Shown: positions 30,764 to 39,468 of the stretch, in pieces
Layout of the letters: every line of letters starts with the position of its first letter
Numbering within the stretch: position 1 is the stretch's first letter
Source of the DNA: a virus
IMG/VR virus record: IMGVR_UViG_3300043783_000042
Coordinates: 1 to 42,749 of that record
Direction: 5' to 3' (one strand)
Length of the DNA: 42,749 nt
Program-made: the position numbers and the translations under genes
The notes under the pieces: generated by a model
Seen by the model: only the letters and a program-made list of their open reading frames with translations
What the model was told of the DNA's origin: nothing
The model's database searches: none

Positions 30764-32028
30764 TAGAGGGTTATCCCGAACTCCTTCAGCCTGGCGATCT
30801 GCTCCTCGGCCTCTTGCAGCGCGACGGTAGACTTATCGAGCTTATCGCCCTTGATCTGGTCCGCCGCTTCGATGCACGACTTGCGGGCTGCGTCCAGAGT
30901 ATCCCCGATGCCCACCACGGCCCCAATCTGCGTCTGCTTACCTACCTGCGGAATGACGTAGTAGCGGCCGTTCACCATGCAGCAGTTCCGGAGCTTGACC
31001 TGGTTACGTATCTTAGCCGGAAATTGGATGGTTTGCCACTCCTGTTCCGCCCAATCCGAGTAGAGAATGAGCTCGGCGCCACACTTACCGGCCGGAACCG
31101 GATCGATGCAGCGACCCTCCGCTCCCTCCCAGAAGATGTCGTCCAGGTTGGAGTACATCTCCAGCAGCATTTCGGACGGCGGCGACCCCTGGCGGCAGCA
31201 CGGGTCCACGATCCAGGCCGTGCCGTCCTTCGTAAAACGCGACTCGACCGCGAAGAAGTTGCGGTACTGAAAGGCTTCCAGCGCAGGCGCGCAGGATTCG
31301 TTGATCCGGTTGAGCTGCGGCGGCATCGTTCCACGTGAAATGAAGTGGCCGATGTAGGCGCGGGACTTGACTTCGATCCCGACACACGCTGAATTGGGGA
31401 ACTGGCCGTCTACCGAGTAGCCGTCGTACCCGATCTCTACGGCGTCCTGGATAGCCGCCTCGCAGACAAACTGCTTCTGCTCTTTGTAGAGCCCGAGGGT
31501 GTGTTGCAGGGAGTCTACCCACGGCTCGATAAGGTCGTAGGTTTCGGCATAGCGCGTCTCCATGTCGCCGCGCGTGTAGCTGATCTTGACGTAGGTGCTC
31601 GGATGCTGCTTCAGGTACTTTCGGAGCGCCGTGACGCCGGTTACCACATCGTACTTGCCGACCGACAGGCCGAGCTTCTGGAAGAACTGCTTGGCGGACG
31701 GCCGGTCCTGCTCGATGTCCTCTCCGCGCCGGCTGCCCCACACGCGCTTGCCGCGCGCTACCAGGTCGAGCTGCAGCCAGGGCCGGTACACGTCGGGGAA
31801 GACGAACAGGTCTACGTCGTCAACGTAGCGGAATATCTCGTCTTCCAGGATGCGGGTGACGCCGGGAAACCCTTCACCTATCCCGATCTCGTTGCTGCGG
31901 ACGAACGCCGAGATGTCCGGTGAGGAGTAGTAGACCTTGCCGAACGATTCCGCGAGCTTGACGGCCACTTCCACGAACAGGCCGTTGTCGACGACACAAC
32001 AGCAGTGGCCTTTATGGTCACCGGTCAT
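30763..32028 (-). CDS. ATP-grasp enzyme (PurD-like ligase fold)
   Basis: 421 residues from the ATG at 32028 (ATGA). The N-terminal part is a Rossmann-like domain (GKVYYSSPDISAFVR, DVDLFVFPDVY). The central part has ATP-grasp features: SAKQFFQKLGLSVGKYDVV, a lysine strand TYVKISYT, then QFVCEAAI and a FFAVESRFTKDGTAWIVD strand followed by DPCCRQGSP, matching the metal-binding ExNxRxGDP element of PurD-type ligases (around residues 290-310). The C-terminal GIGDTLDAARKSC...ADQIKG helix agrees with PurD-like C-domains. It probably forms an acyl-phosphate-activated amide or peptide bond; the substrate is unknown. Lies between terminase and ejection genes. Confidence 0.75.
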   Translation of the reverse strand: MTGDHKGHCCCVVDNGLFVEVAVKLAESFGKVYYSSPDISAFVRSNEIGIGEGFPGVTRILEDEIFRYVDDVDLFVFPDVYRPWLQLDLVARGKRVWGSRRGEDIEQDRPSAKQFFQKLGLSVGKYDVVTGVTALRKYLKQHPSTYVKISYTRGDMETRYAETYDLIEPWVDSLQHTLGLYKEQKQFVCEAAIQDAVEIGYDGYSVDGQFPNSACVGIEVKSRAYIGHFISRGTMPPQLNRINESCAPALEAFQYRNFFAVESRFTKDGTAWIVDPCCRQGSPPSEMLLEMYSNLDDIFWEGAEGRCIDPVPAGKCGAELILYSDWAEQEWQTIQFPAKIRNQVKLRNCCMVNGRYYVIPQVGKQTQIGAVVGIGDTLDAARKSCIEAADQIKGDKLDKSTVALQEAEEQIARLKEFGITL

Positions 32029-32135
32029 TTGCGCCACCGTTTGAATAGGGCTTCGCCAACCGTCAGTATCGTGGATATGATGGCGGCAAACAGGACGATC
32101 CAGACCCAGCAGAGTGCGGCGCCCCAGTCTATCAT
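32025..32135 (-). CDS. Single-pass membrane protein, 36 residues
   Basis: The larger frame over these bases is a shadow of the ejection-protein gene; the real start is the ATG at 32135 in an ATGA overlap. MIDWGAALCWVWIVLFAAII is almost all hydrophobic, with STILTVGEALFKRWRK forming a basic inner tail. Typical of tiny phage membrane proteins. Confidence 0.6.
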   Translation of the reverse strand: MIDWGAALCWVWIVLFAAIISTILTVGEALFKRWRK

Positions 32136-35100
32136 CGGGTCGGCACCGTCTGCCGGAGGTAAGGAACACCTACCTTCAACTCGTCCAACACCGTCTTCGG
32201 CTTGCGTTTGACAGGCTGCCCATTCTTCTTGTCCAGGTAAGCGGCCATCTGCTGAGAGACGCCGGGAACGAGCATTCCACGCGTGTAAGAGCCGATGGCG
32301 TGCTGCGCTCGCTGCTGGCCCTCCATACCCTCCGCCCCCGTGGATATGTCCTCCATGCCCGGCACTTCCTGCGCTACACCGCGTCCGGTCTGATAGACCG
32401 CTTGCCACGGCGAGCCTTTGCCTCCCCGCTCGCCGTGTTCAAGGCCGTTACGGAAGGTGGCCCACGCACTCGCGGCATTCCACACCGGCGCGTGAGAGAG
32501 GACTGGAGGCAGCTTATGGCCGAATATCTCGATCTCGCCAGGCTTCATCGGCTTGCCGTCCGATCCGATCACCGGTTTGACCTTGTTGGGCGCGTAGTAG
32601 CCGGCCACCTTGAAGCCCTTCGGTTGGGCAAGGCCGATGTAGGCGGTAACAGCACCTAGCCCACCGTATTTGAAGGCGCGTATGATGTCGTCGGCAACCG
32701 CCGGTGTAAGCGTCTCCTTGCCGAGCGCCACGCGGCCCGTCTTATACGCGCCTTCGAGGACGCCATAGCCGGTCATTCGTATGCTCTTGCCGAGGAAGTT
32801 AGCCCCGAACCGGCCGAATGGCACTAGGCTCTTGAAGATGCCGCCGACGATCTGGTAGCCCATCTTCTTGTCGCCGCGCGTCCAGGCGTCGGCAGCAGCC
32901 GTCATTCGCTTGCTGAAGGTGTTCTCGGTACGCAGCATGGCATTCTGGGCATCTATGGCGGATTTGGTGGATATGTCCATCGCGACCTGCGCGTTGTCGA
33001 GTTGCTTACCCTGGGCGACGGCGCGCTCCGCTCGAATGACCTGCGACCGCTCGTATTCGGGCAGGCCGATCCCCATCATCTTCTCCGCGCCGTGTATGCG
33101 GCCGGGGAGGCCGATCAGGGTTCCGTCTCCGTGCGTCTGGCCGCCCGAAAGCGCGGTGATCTCGCTCCCGACACCACGTATCTCCGCAAGCGCGGCCTGA
33201 ATACCCTTGCCTCGCATCGTCGCTTTGATCGCGGCTGTCAGGCCCTTACCAGGAGTGAACCCTTCCCGTTCGGCTACGGATGCAAGAGCCTGGCCCCGCA
33301 CCCTAATCTTCCCCGCGGCGTAGCCGAACGGCTCAGACGCCAATTCGGTAGGATGGTGCCAGAAGGAAGCGCCGAACAGCTTCTCGATAACAGCAGGCCC
33401 GGTCAGTTTGGCCGCACGTGCATAGTCTATGAATTTATCGAGCGCCGTTCTTGGCTCGTTGCCGCGCAGCGCCCTGTCTCGCAGGATGCGCGTATTCTGG
33501 ACCGCCGCCTTGAGCTTGATCGCCTCCGCATCGAGTTGGAGCGGATTCTTAGGCGTCTTAGGAGGAGCCTTGACTCCGGTGCGTATCTCCTCGTTGTACT
33601 GGTTCATACGGTCGAGCAGGTGCGCCTTATACGCTTCCAGCGGGTTCTTGCTGCCGGACGATGCCTTGCGGAGATCGGCAAGTCGATCGCGCAACGCCTC
33701 CTGCTGGAGCTTCAACTTGCCTAGTTCAACCGACCACGGCGAGGTCTTCGGGCCACGAGGCGCAATATCTCCGGCCTTGATCCGGGCCGACAGTTCGGAG
33801 ATCGACTTCTTAGTGGAGGCGACAGCCGCGTCGAGCTTCGCCTGATTCAGGTCGCCTTCGTGCAGCTTGTTATACTCGGCGAGCTTAGCGTCACGCCGCG
33901 CATTGAGCGCGGCCGCTTCGGCGTCATACTGAAGTTGTGTCTGGCGCGGCTTCTTCTGGCCGGTCTTAATGAGCTTATCGAGGTCTTCAATCTCGTTCTT
34001 GAGGCGGCTCTTGACGGCATCCAGCGAGGACTTCATCTTAGCCGCAACGTCCTCTTTGGTAACGGGGAATCCCGCCTCTTTGATCGCGGCCTTGACCTGC
34101 TTGGTCAGATCGCGCACCTCTGCGGTTGCCGCGTCGCGCTGCGGACCGGACTTGAGCGGCCGGACTTTCGCCTTGGCGTCCTCAAGCGCCGACGTGAGCC
34201 GCATCTGCGCTTTCGTTTCACGCAGGCGTGTCGCCACTGCTTCCGGGTTCGGCGTGGCGACCTTACCGTACATGCTGATGAGGTCGCGCGTTTCACGCGG
34301 GCTTATGTCCTCGAAATGCTCCTTGAGCTTCGTCCACGTCTCCGTGACGATCTGCTCGATAGGCATTTTGATGTTGCGCTCGACGAGCAGCTTCGCGTAG
34401 CGGCCAGCCCACTGGGCCACCTCGCCCAACGTAGCTTCGTCGAACCGGCCGCCGGTCGGGTCCCAGCCCATTTGAGCGCGCCCGCCCCGCTTCTGGAACC
34501 TCTGCGCTATATCCGCGATCTCGGCGTCCAGGTCGGCTTTTCGGGCGGCTCGATTCGTGGCTCGCGCCTCACGGCCGGCGTCTCTCTTGAGGGCGCGTCC
34601 CGCTCGTTCGGCTTCGAGCGTCTCGATGCGCTCCTGTAGTCGCGCCTGCTCCGCTTCGTGACCGGCCAGATGCGAATTCAGGTCCTCAACCGCTTTCTGG
34701 TGATCGGAAACGACCTGCTGAAGGCGGGCAACCTCTGAATTGGGGTCGGCGGGATCGCCGGAAGGCTCGCGGCCGTGGTTGACCTTGAACGTCTGGCGCG
34801 CCTTGACAAACGAGTTGTCCTCGGCGTTGGCGAGCATGGTTCGGGCGTAGAACGCACCCGACTGCTCGGTTCCCGCGAAGGTCAAGGCGTGGTCTACGAT
34901 GTCGCGCTGTTGAGCGATGTCGGAGAGTTTCTGGCGGGCGTGGGCCTCACCCTCGGCATTACCGGCATCTCTGGCCGCTAATGCCTCCTTCTCCGCAACA
35001 TCCTCGCGCTGATTCAAGCGGACGCGCTGAGAGGAGAGCGCGCCTGTTTCGTGCGCCTCCAACTGACGAGGGTTCTCCGCAACGCGCATGGCGAGCGCCA

Positions 35101-36217
35101 TCGCGTCTTCTTCCGGCACCTGCTGGCCGGCCTCGAACCCTTCACGCGGAGAGGAACGCCGATACTTGGAGATCGGGTCCATGCCGCGCGCCGCACGTTC
35201 CGCCTCCGTGATCTTGTTCCGTGGCCCCGTTACCCGGCCGCTGCCGCCGGCTTCTTCTTGCGGCGCATCTGGTGTATCAGGTCCTTCAGGCCCGGCCCCT
35301 TCTTGGGCGCGCGCTCCGGCAGGCTCTTGCCCTTGCGCTCCTGCTCCCACTCCTTGACCTTCGCGTCCCCCAACGCCCTCCGGCCCGCTGGGGTGTGCGC
35401 CCACCGGAACTGCGCTTCGCTGAGTGGCATCTGTCATCTCCTCTACCGGCGGTCGAATAGTGAACTCGCGGGCGGCCTTCAGGCGCTCCACCTCAGCTGC
35501 GGCCGGCAGCATAGCCTCCGCACCGGAAGCGATCAGGGCGGGTATCCCGATACCCAATCCCTGCTCGGCGGTCATAGGAGCGCCCTTGTTCTCGGCGATC
35601 TGCTGCGTGGCGCCGGCCGCAAGCATCGAAGGCGCTATCAGCGGACCGGCCGTACCGCGCACGGCTTCGGCCACACCGGGCGCAATAGCATTAGGCGGCC
35701 CAAGCGCTGCCATCAGCATGACATTGTTCATGTCGCCGAGACTGGCTATGGCGCCGAACACCTCACGCGCCGGACCTTTCATCTTAGCGGCAGCACGCTT
35801 CAGCGGGAACAACGGATTGCGCACTTCCTCCGATGCCTGATAACCGGGCCGGTCCATGATGGAGGGTTCGCGAGGCTCGGCGGTATCGGCGAGCTGCTGG
35901 ATTTGCGCATTCCCTACTGCTCGTGCAGCTGCACGACGCAGCGGGGCCTTCTGCTGGTACGTGGCGGGCTTCAGAGTGGCACGGTCTACGATCTGCCCCT
36001 CGCCGATACCTGTAACACGAGAACGTAGAGGCGTCGCGTTCCCTACTCCGGGGATTGGAGGCTCGAACGCCGTCTTGGCGACCTTGGGAGCAGCCTTAGA
36101 GGAAGACGTCAGGGCGCGCTCGGCGTCCTCGAAGTCCTGTTTGGTGGGAGGTTTCTGGAACCGGATGCGCTGTGGCTTGCCGCCGATATTGACCTCGTAG
36201 GTGTAGCCATCGGGCAT
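32132..36217 (-). CDS. Giant internal virion (ejection-type) protein
   Basis: 1361 residues. N-terminus MPDGYTYEVNIGGKPQRIRF, then hydrophobic Ala/Gly-rich helices (VMLMAALGPPNAIAPGVAEA), a Pro/Gly/Glu linker (residues near 280-340), very long charged coiled coils (EVARLQQVVSDHQKAVEDLN, LQERIETLEAERAGRALK and many more), then a C-terminal region with membrane-active segments (SFWHHPTELASEPFGYAAGK, VGGIFKSLVPFGRFGANFL) and a final KTVLDELKVGVPYLRQTVPT. This matches large podovirus ejection proteins, which cross the envelope with the DNA. Part of the pattern also occurs in large polyvalent phage proteins. Confidence 0.7.
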   Translation of the reverse strand: MPDGYTYEVNIGGKPQRIRFQKPPTKQDFEDAERALTSSSKAAPKVAKTAFEPPIPGVGNATPLRSRVTGIGEGQIVDRATLKPATYQQKAPLRRAAARAVGNAQIQQLADTAEPREPSIMDRPGYQASEEVRNPLFPLKRAAAKMKGPAREVFGAIASLGDMNNVMLMAALGPPNAIAPGVAEAVRGTAGPLIAPSMLAAGATQQIAENKGAPMTAEQGLGIGIPALIASGAEAMLPAAAEVERLKAAREFTIRPPVEEMTDATQRSAVPVGAHPSGPEGVGGREGQGVGAGAQGQEPAGARAQEGAGPEGPDTPDAPQEEAGGSGRVTGPRNKITEAERAARGMDPISKYRRSSPREGFEAGQQVPEEDAMALAMRVAENPRQLEAHETGALSSQRVRLNQREDVAEKEALAARDAGNAEGEAHARQKLSDIAQQRDIVDHALTFAGTEQSGAFYARTMLANAEDNSFVKARQTFKVNHGREPSGDPADPNSEVARLQQVVSDHQKAVEDLNSHLAGHEAEQARLQERIETLEAERAGRALKRDAGREARATNRAARKADLDAEIADIAQRFQKRGGRAQMGWDPTGGRFDEATLGEVAQWAGRYAKLLVERNIKMPIEQIVTETWTKLKEHFEDISPRETRDLISMYGKVATPNPEAVATRLRETKAQMRLTSALEDAKAKVRPLKSGPQRDAATAEVRDLTKQVKAAIKEAGFPVTKEDVAAKMKSSLDAVKSRLKNEIEDLDKLIKTGQKKPRQTQLQYDAEAAALNARRDAKLAEYNKLHEGDLNQAKLDAAVASTKKSISELSARIKAGDIAPRGPKTSPWSVELGKLKLQQEALRDRLADLRKASSGSKNPLEAYKAHLLDRMNQYNEEIRTGVKAPPKTPKNPLQLDAEAIKLKAAVQNTRILRDRALRGNEPRTALDKFIDYARAAKLTGPAVIEKLFGASFWHHPTELASEPFGYAAGKIRVRGQALASVAEREGFTPGKGLTAAIKATMRGKGIQAALAEIRGVGSEITALSGGQTHGDGTLIGLPGRIHGAEKMMGIGLPEYERSQVIRAERAVAQGKQLDNAQVAMDISTKSAIDAQNAMLRTENTFSKRMTAAADAWTRGDKKMGYQIVGGIFKSLVPFGRFGANFLGKSIRMTGYGVLEGAYKTGRVALGKETLTPAVADDIIRAFKYGGLGAVTAYIGLAQPKGFKVAGYYAPNKVKPVIGSDGKPMKPGEIEIFGHKLPPVLSHAPVWNAASAWATFRNGLEHGERGGKGSPWQAVYQTGRGVAQEVPGMEDISTGAEGMEGQQRAQHAIGSYTRGMLVPGVSQQMAAYLDKKNGQPVKRKPKTVLDELKVGVPYLRQTVPTR

Positions 36218-37684
36218 CTACGGAACTCGGTTGAAGACGTTGCCGCTAGTGGTCGTATGAGAGGCGGGAGCGGCTGTTGACGCCGGAGAGCTCGCCGTTG
36301 TGTCGGCAGCGATAATACGGGCCATCTCGTCACGTATCTGCCGATCTTCGGCAAGGTTCTGGTAGATACGCGCCTGCGCCGCCGCCTTGTCTTCATCGGT
36401 CGCATGAGCCGAGTTCATGATGGCGGTGTCCTGGTGGACGGCATCCTGCTTGGCCTTACTGTCCTTAACGAGCTGTGCATACCTTGGGTTGCGGGTAACG
36501 AGCGAACCCTTCGCCGTACGCGACATAGCCGCCCGCTTATCTGCGTGCGCCTCCGTATCGGCATGACGACGGTTGGCGTTCGCTTCGCTGTCCTGGTGGA
36601 TGGCGAGCGACTGAGCACGGGCCGCGCGGGAGTTGGCCATACTGTCGGCGTGGAACTGTTTACGGTCCCGGCGTGTTGCCAACTGTTTAGCGAGTGTGTC
36701 CGCGTGGACCTGCGCTTGCGCCTGGATGCGCTCCCTCGTAGCTTCGTGCAGCTCGCTCACCCGTCCGCCAGTTTCCAGAAGGCTAACGGCCTCCTTCTGA
36801 AGCGCCTCCTTGTCCTTGAAGCGCTGGTCGAGGATGTTCTTCAGGGCCATCGCGCCCGCCTCCGATGCCCTGGCCGTAGCGGACCGCTTATTCAGCTCCG
36901 TAAACGCCTTGCCTTCGCCTTCGACTGTATATCGGTTGCCGGCATCCTTCGCCCGGCGCATCGTGTCGGCAAACACCTCTCTGGCATTCTCGTACTTGAC
37001 CTGCTTGTTCTCGTGGTCGATACGCGCCTGGTCTTCGGCCCGGCGTATCTGCTCCCGATTGAGCGCCACCTGCCGCTGGAATGCCTGGTCGTACTCGCGA
37101 TCCACCAACGCGTTCTTCCGGTCGACCTTCTGTATCGCGCCGTGCAGCGCCGCCGCCGTCAACTCCCCCGCATACGCAGGCGCGATCAGCCCCGCGATAG
37201 CCGCTCCAACGGACGCCATCGGGTTTACGTCGCCGATGGACGCCTGCTGGTAATGCGGAGCCTGCGGCAAGGAGAGACGCGGAAGGTCGATCGGACTGTC
37301 GGGTTCCTGCTGCGGCACCGGACCGGAAGGGAACTCCGCATCCGCCCTTCTCAAGCCTTCCGACATGGCCTGATCGGCGGCGGCCTGGTAGTCTTCCTTG
37401 CCCGGGCCCTTTGCGGCTTCCTCCTCCAACATCCGCTGCTGAGCCGCTATGGCGAGATCGGCCGGGTTCTGCTGCCCCGCACCCGTTATGAGCGCGACCC
37501 CGCGCTGCGTAAGGGCCGCTCCGGGGTCGGTGTCCGCCTGCTGCTGTGGAGGATCGACGATCTGCCGCGACCGCTTCTTAGCGTCGGCGAGGATGTTGCC
37601 GGGACGTAGGGTGAAACCCTGCCGCATCAGTTGGGCAACGGACATCGGGGCGGGGTCGGAGTAGGAGAGGTCGTCTGTGGGCAT
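36218..37684 (-). CDS. Internal virion / ejection protein, 488 residues
   Basis: GAGG 8 nt before the ATG. Helical, with a Gln/Ala/Glu-rich middle (QAAADQAMSEGLRRADAEFP, REQIRRAEDQARIDHENKQV, EVFADTMRRAKDAGNRY) and HADT/HADS repeats (QVHADTLAKQL, HQDSEANANRRHADTEAHAD). An Ala-rich hydrophobic segment near residue 165-180 (SVGAAIAGLIAPAYAGELTA) suggests a membrane-inserting helix. Middle gene of the three-gene ejection set. Confidence 0.6.
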   Translation of the reverse strand: MPTDDLSYSDPAPMSVAQLMRQGFTLRPGNILADAKKRSRQIVDPPQQQADTDPGAALTQRGVALITGAGQQNPADLAIAAQQRMLEEEAAKGPGKEDYQAAADQAMSEGLRRADAEFPSGPVPQQEPDSPIDLPRLSLPQAPHYQQASIGDVNPMASVGAAIAGLIAPAYAGELTAAALHGAIQKVDRKNALVDREYDQAFQRQVALNREQIRRAEDQARIDHENKQVKYENAREVFADTMRRAKDAGNRYTVEGEGKAFTELNKRSATARASEAGAMALKNILDQRFKDKEALQKEAVSLLETGGRVSELHEATRERIQAQAQVHADTLAKQLATRRDRKQFHADSMANSRAARAQSLAIHQDSEANANRRHADTEAHADKRAAMSRTAKGSLVTRNPRYAQLVKDSKAKQDAVHQDTAIMNSAHATDEDKAAAQARIYQNLAEDRQIRDEMARIIAADTTASSPASTAAPASHTTTSGNVFNRVP

Positions 37685-37724
37685 GGTCTACCCCTCACGA
37701 GGAGGACGAACTGCCTCGGTCCGT

Positions 37725-38405
37725 TCAGGCCGCGATCAAAGAGGCCGGCTGCGGGAACCGCATAGTGTTGAGAGGAGAACCGGCATTCTGGTACCCGGCC
37801 GGCGCCGTGCCCAACGACGCATCGTTGTTCGGCATCGTCACTGCCGCGTTATTGCCGCCCGTTGTAGCCACCCCCGTATTCCGACCAGGTATGGCGCTCC
37901 CCATCGTCAACTGGCCGAGCTGACTGAAGGCGCTTCCAAGCCCCGCGGCGCTCCCAGCGGTCAACTGACGGGCGTAGTTGAGGTTGTTCTGCGCTAGCCC
38001 GTACTGGAGCCCCGCGACCTTCTGCGCGTTACTGTTCCTGATCTGGGCAAGGGTGTCGGCAAGTCCTGTGGCGTAGCTTCCGATGGTAGCCGCGTTAGCT
38101 GTTCCCTGTTGAGCGAGGTCACCGGCTGTCGCACTCGAATTGTAGACCCCGCCGGCAGCGTTGGCAGCCCCGAGGTTCGATCCAGTCCTTCGCAGCGCGT
38201 CGCCGAGAACGCCTGTAAGTCCATAGAGGTTGCGCTGGCCACCTGCAAGGGCATCGGAGTACTCCTGGTTACCGGCGGCCTGCATCGCCACAAGAGCTTG
38301 CTGCTCGGCCTCCTCCGCTTCCTTCTGCTTGCGGTCGCCGCCGAGTAGACCTTCGATACCACCGATAAGCCCAAGCCCAGTACTAATCGCCGAGAGAGGA
38401 AACAT
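37725..38405 (-). CDS. Internal virion protein (gp14-type)
   Basis: 226 residues. The N-terminal SAISTGLGLIGGIEGLLGGDR, Gly-rich and hydrophobic, followed by a charged helix (KQKEAEEAEQQALVAMQAAG) and Ala/Gly/Asn-rich coiled regions, is the layout of small podovirus ejection proteins of the T7 gp14 type. No SD is visible; the ATG coincides with the expected start site of the promoter at 38412-38440. Confidence 0.6.
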   Translation of the reverse strand: MFPLSAISTGLGLIGGIEGLLGGDRKQKEAEEAEQQALVAMQAAGNQEYSDALAGGQRNLYGLTGVLGDALRRTGSNLGAANAAGGVYNSSATAGDLAQQGTANAATIGSYATGLADTLAQIRNSNAQKVAGLQYGLAQNNLNYARQLTAGSAAGLGSAFSQLGQLTMGSAIPGRNTGVATTGGNNAAVTMPNNDASLGTAPAGYQNAGSPLNTMRFPQPASLIAA

Positions 38406-38411
38406 AGTGCC

Positions 38412-38440
38412 AGTCTACACGCCCTCATCCGTCTTGTCAA
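38412..38440 (-). promoter_or_regulatory. Promoter with leaderless start for the internal virion genes
   Basis: On the minus strand: perfect TTGACA (38440-38435), a 17-nt spacer and TAGACT (38417-38412, 4 of 6). The start expected 7 nt beyond falls at 38405, the A of the ATG of the next gene, which has no SD. It lies in the 3' end of the gene at 38415-38768. Confidence 0.5.
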
Positions 38441-38768
38441 CGGCCGCATCCTTCGACTGGTAACTTACATCATTGTACGACTTCCCATCAGCAGTGATCC
38501 CAGGAGGCAATGCTACATCATACGGCTCGCCCCTGATCTTCTTAGCTATTTGCCTGGCAACAAACTGGGCCGATGGATCATAAGGTTCCTCGGGAAGGCT
38601 TAACCAGTTCTCCGCACATGCCGCACACCTCTTCCGCTCACACGCAACACCAGCCTCGAAAGCTTCTTGCGCTATAACACGGTCTCCTTCCCCAATCAGT
38701 GCTGAAGGAGAGAAGCCGCCGCAGAATAGGGTGCGGGACGGGGTGATCCACCACTCTTGGAAGTCCAT
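38415..38768 (-). CDS. Hypothetical protein, first gene of the late operon
   Basis: 117 residues. RVIAQEAFEAGVACERKRCAACAENWLSL contains a CERKRCAACA cysteine cluster (CxxxxCxxC) that may bind a metal. A charged C-terminal tail follows (SKDAAVDKTDEGV). No family recognised. The long intergenic block upstream is the likely source of late-operon transcription. Confidence 0.6.
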   Translation of the reverse strand: MDFQEWWITPSRTLFCGGFSPSALIGEGDRVIAQEAFEAGVACERKRCAACAENWLSLPEEPYDPSAQFVARQIAKKIRGEPYDVALPPGITADGKSYNDVSYQSKDAAVDKTDEGV

Positions 38769-38911
38769 AACTCACTGTACCCCTTTTTTTTATTCTTGCG
38801 GGATTGGGTACGTACGCCTCCACCGCAATCCAACCCTACCCGGACCCCCTCTACACTGCCCCCATACCACCATCCGCCACACTGTGCACGTGTGTTAACG
38901 CCTATCACCAC

Positions 38912-38928
38912 TTGATACGTGGTATCAA
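38912..38928. promoter_or_regulatory. Inverted repeat, operator candidate 1
   Basis: TTGATAC-GTG-GTATCAA, perfect 7-bp arms with a 3-bp centre. Size and symmetry suit a dimeric helix-turn-helix protein. Confidence 0.55.
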
Positions 38929-38952
38929 CTAGTGGTATGTGGTGCAGTGCTT

Positions 38953-38974
38953 AATGTGAAATCTATTTCACATT
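38953..38974. promoter_or_regulatory. Inverted repeat, operator candidate 2
   Basis: Perfect 10-bp arms AATGTGAAAT and ATTTCACATT around CT. The TGTGA/TCACA ends recall CRP sites, but the centre is two bases too long for a CRP site. Confidence 0.6.
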
Positions 38975-38980
38975 GTTGAA

Positions 38981-39011
38981 ACACCATGCTAGTTATCGCT
39001 AGGTATGGTGT
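38981..39011. promoter_or_regulatory. Inverted repeat, operator candidate 3
   Basis: ACACCAT (38981-38987) and ATGGTGT (39005-39011) flank an inner pair CTAG...CTAG. Interrupted 11-bp half-sites. Confidence 0.45.
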
Positions 39012-39286
39012 GGGCTTGTGGTAGACGGTCTTGGTGCAGTGGTTGGATTGCGGTCGTAGCAGGTTGTGGTCAGGCTACACCTCCGGCACATGCCTCCGGT
39101 ACGTCCTGGCATGATTATTGCGCGCGCGAGGGAGGGTCCTCTGCGCTGGCAGCCCACCCTCGGCGTTTCCGCGCTACTGGGGCGCTGGCTGTTTGCTGGC
39201 ACACTCCCCGGAGCGGCCGCCTCTATCGTATCATACGTGTCAAGCCCCTGGTTATATAGACATAATATCACGCACAAAGAATGGGG

Positions 39287-39315
39287 TTGACAGACTGACT
39301 GAAAGTCCCTATACT
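39287..39315 (+). promoter_or_regulatory. Strong sigma70 promoter for the plus-strand cluster
   Basis: TTGACA (39287-39292), a 17-nt spacer, TATACT (39310-39315, 5 of 6). It drives the genes from 39469 and the CRISPR-like unit. Confidence 0.8.
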
Positions 39316-39338
39316 AGTGTTGGGTCCGGCGTAGTCAA
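39311..39338 (-). promoter_or_regulatory. Possible opposing promoter for the late operon
   Basis: On the minus strand: TTGACT (39338-39333), a 16-nt spacer and TAGTAT (39316-39311). Its -10 overlaps that of the plus promoter, so the two would exclude each other. Weaker match. Confidence 0.3.
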
Positions 39339-39360
39339 CCGGAGGGACCGTCACGACAGA

Positions 39361-39382
39361 GGCGAGAGTATTCCGCGGCGCC
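39361..39382. repeat. 22-bp direct repeat, copy 1
   Basis: Starts GGCGAGAGTATTCC and ends GCGGCGCC; exact copy at 39774-39795. This copy lies in the untranslated leader of the plus-strand cluster. Confidence 0.85.
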
Positions 39383-39468
39383 ACGGATAGGCGAGCCGAC
39401 GAACCGGCCGGAGAACGGCCTACACGGACCTACAGTACCGGACGCAGTCAACCAGGAGGAGAGAGACA

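Larger units (their letters stand above)
38769..39468. other. Main divergent regulatory region (gene-free)
   Basis: About 700 bp separate the minus-strand late operon and the plus-strand early cluster. ORFs here have no SD or protein character. Contents: a poly-A/T run near 38781, three inverted repeats (38912-38928, 38953-38974, 38981-39011), an AT-rich patch near 39250, a strong plus promoter (39287-39315), an overlapping minus promoter (39311-39338) and the first 22-bp repeat (39361-39382). Likely control switch and possibly a replication origin. Confidence 0.6.

Noticed and set aside
38953-38974. CRP-binding site
   Set aside because: TGTGA and TCACA are 8 bp apart instead of 6, and no catabolite link is expected in this region.
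39238-39243. Minus-strand TTGACA in the divergent region
   Set aside because: No acceptable -10 at 16-18 nt, although TATGAT lies too close to it.
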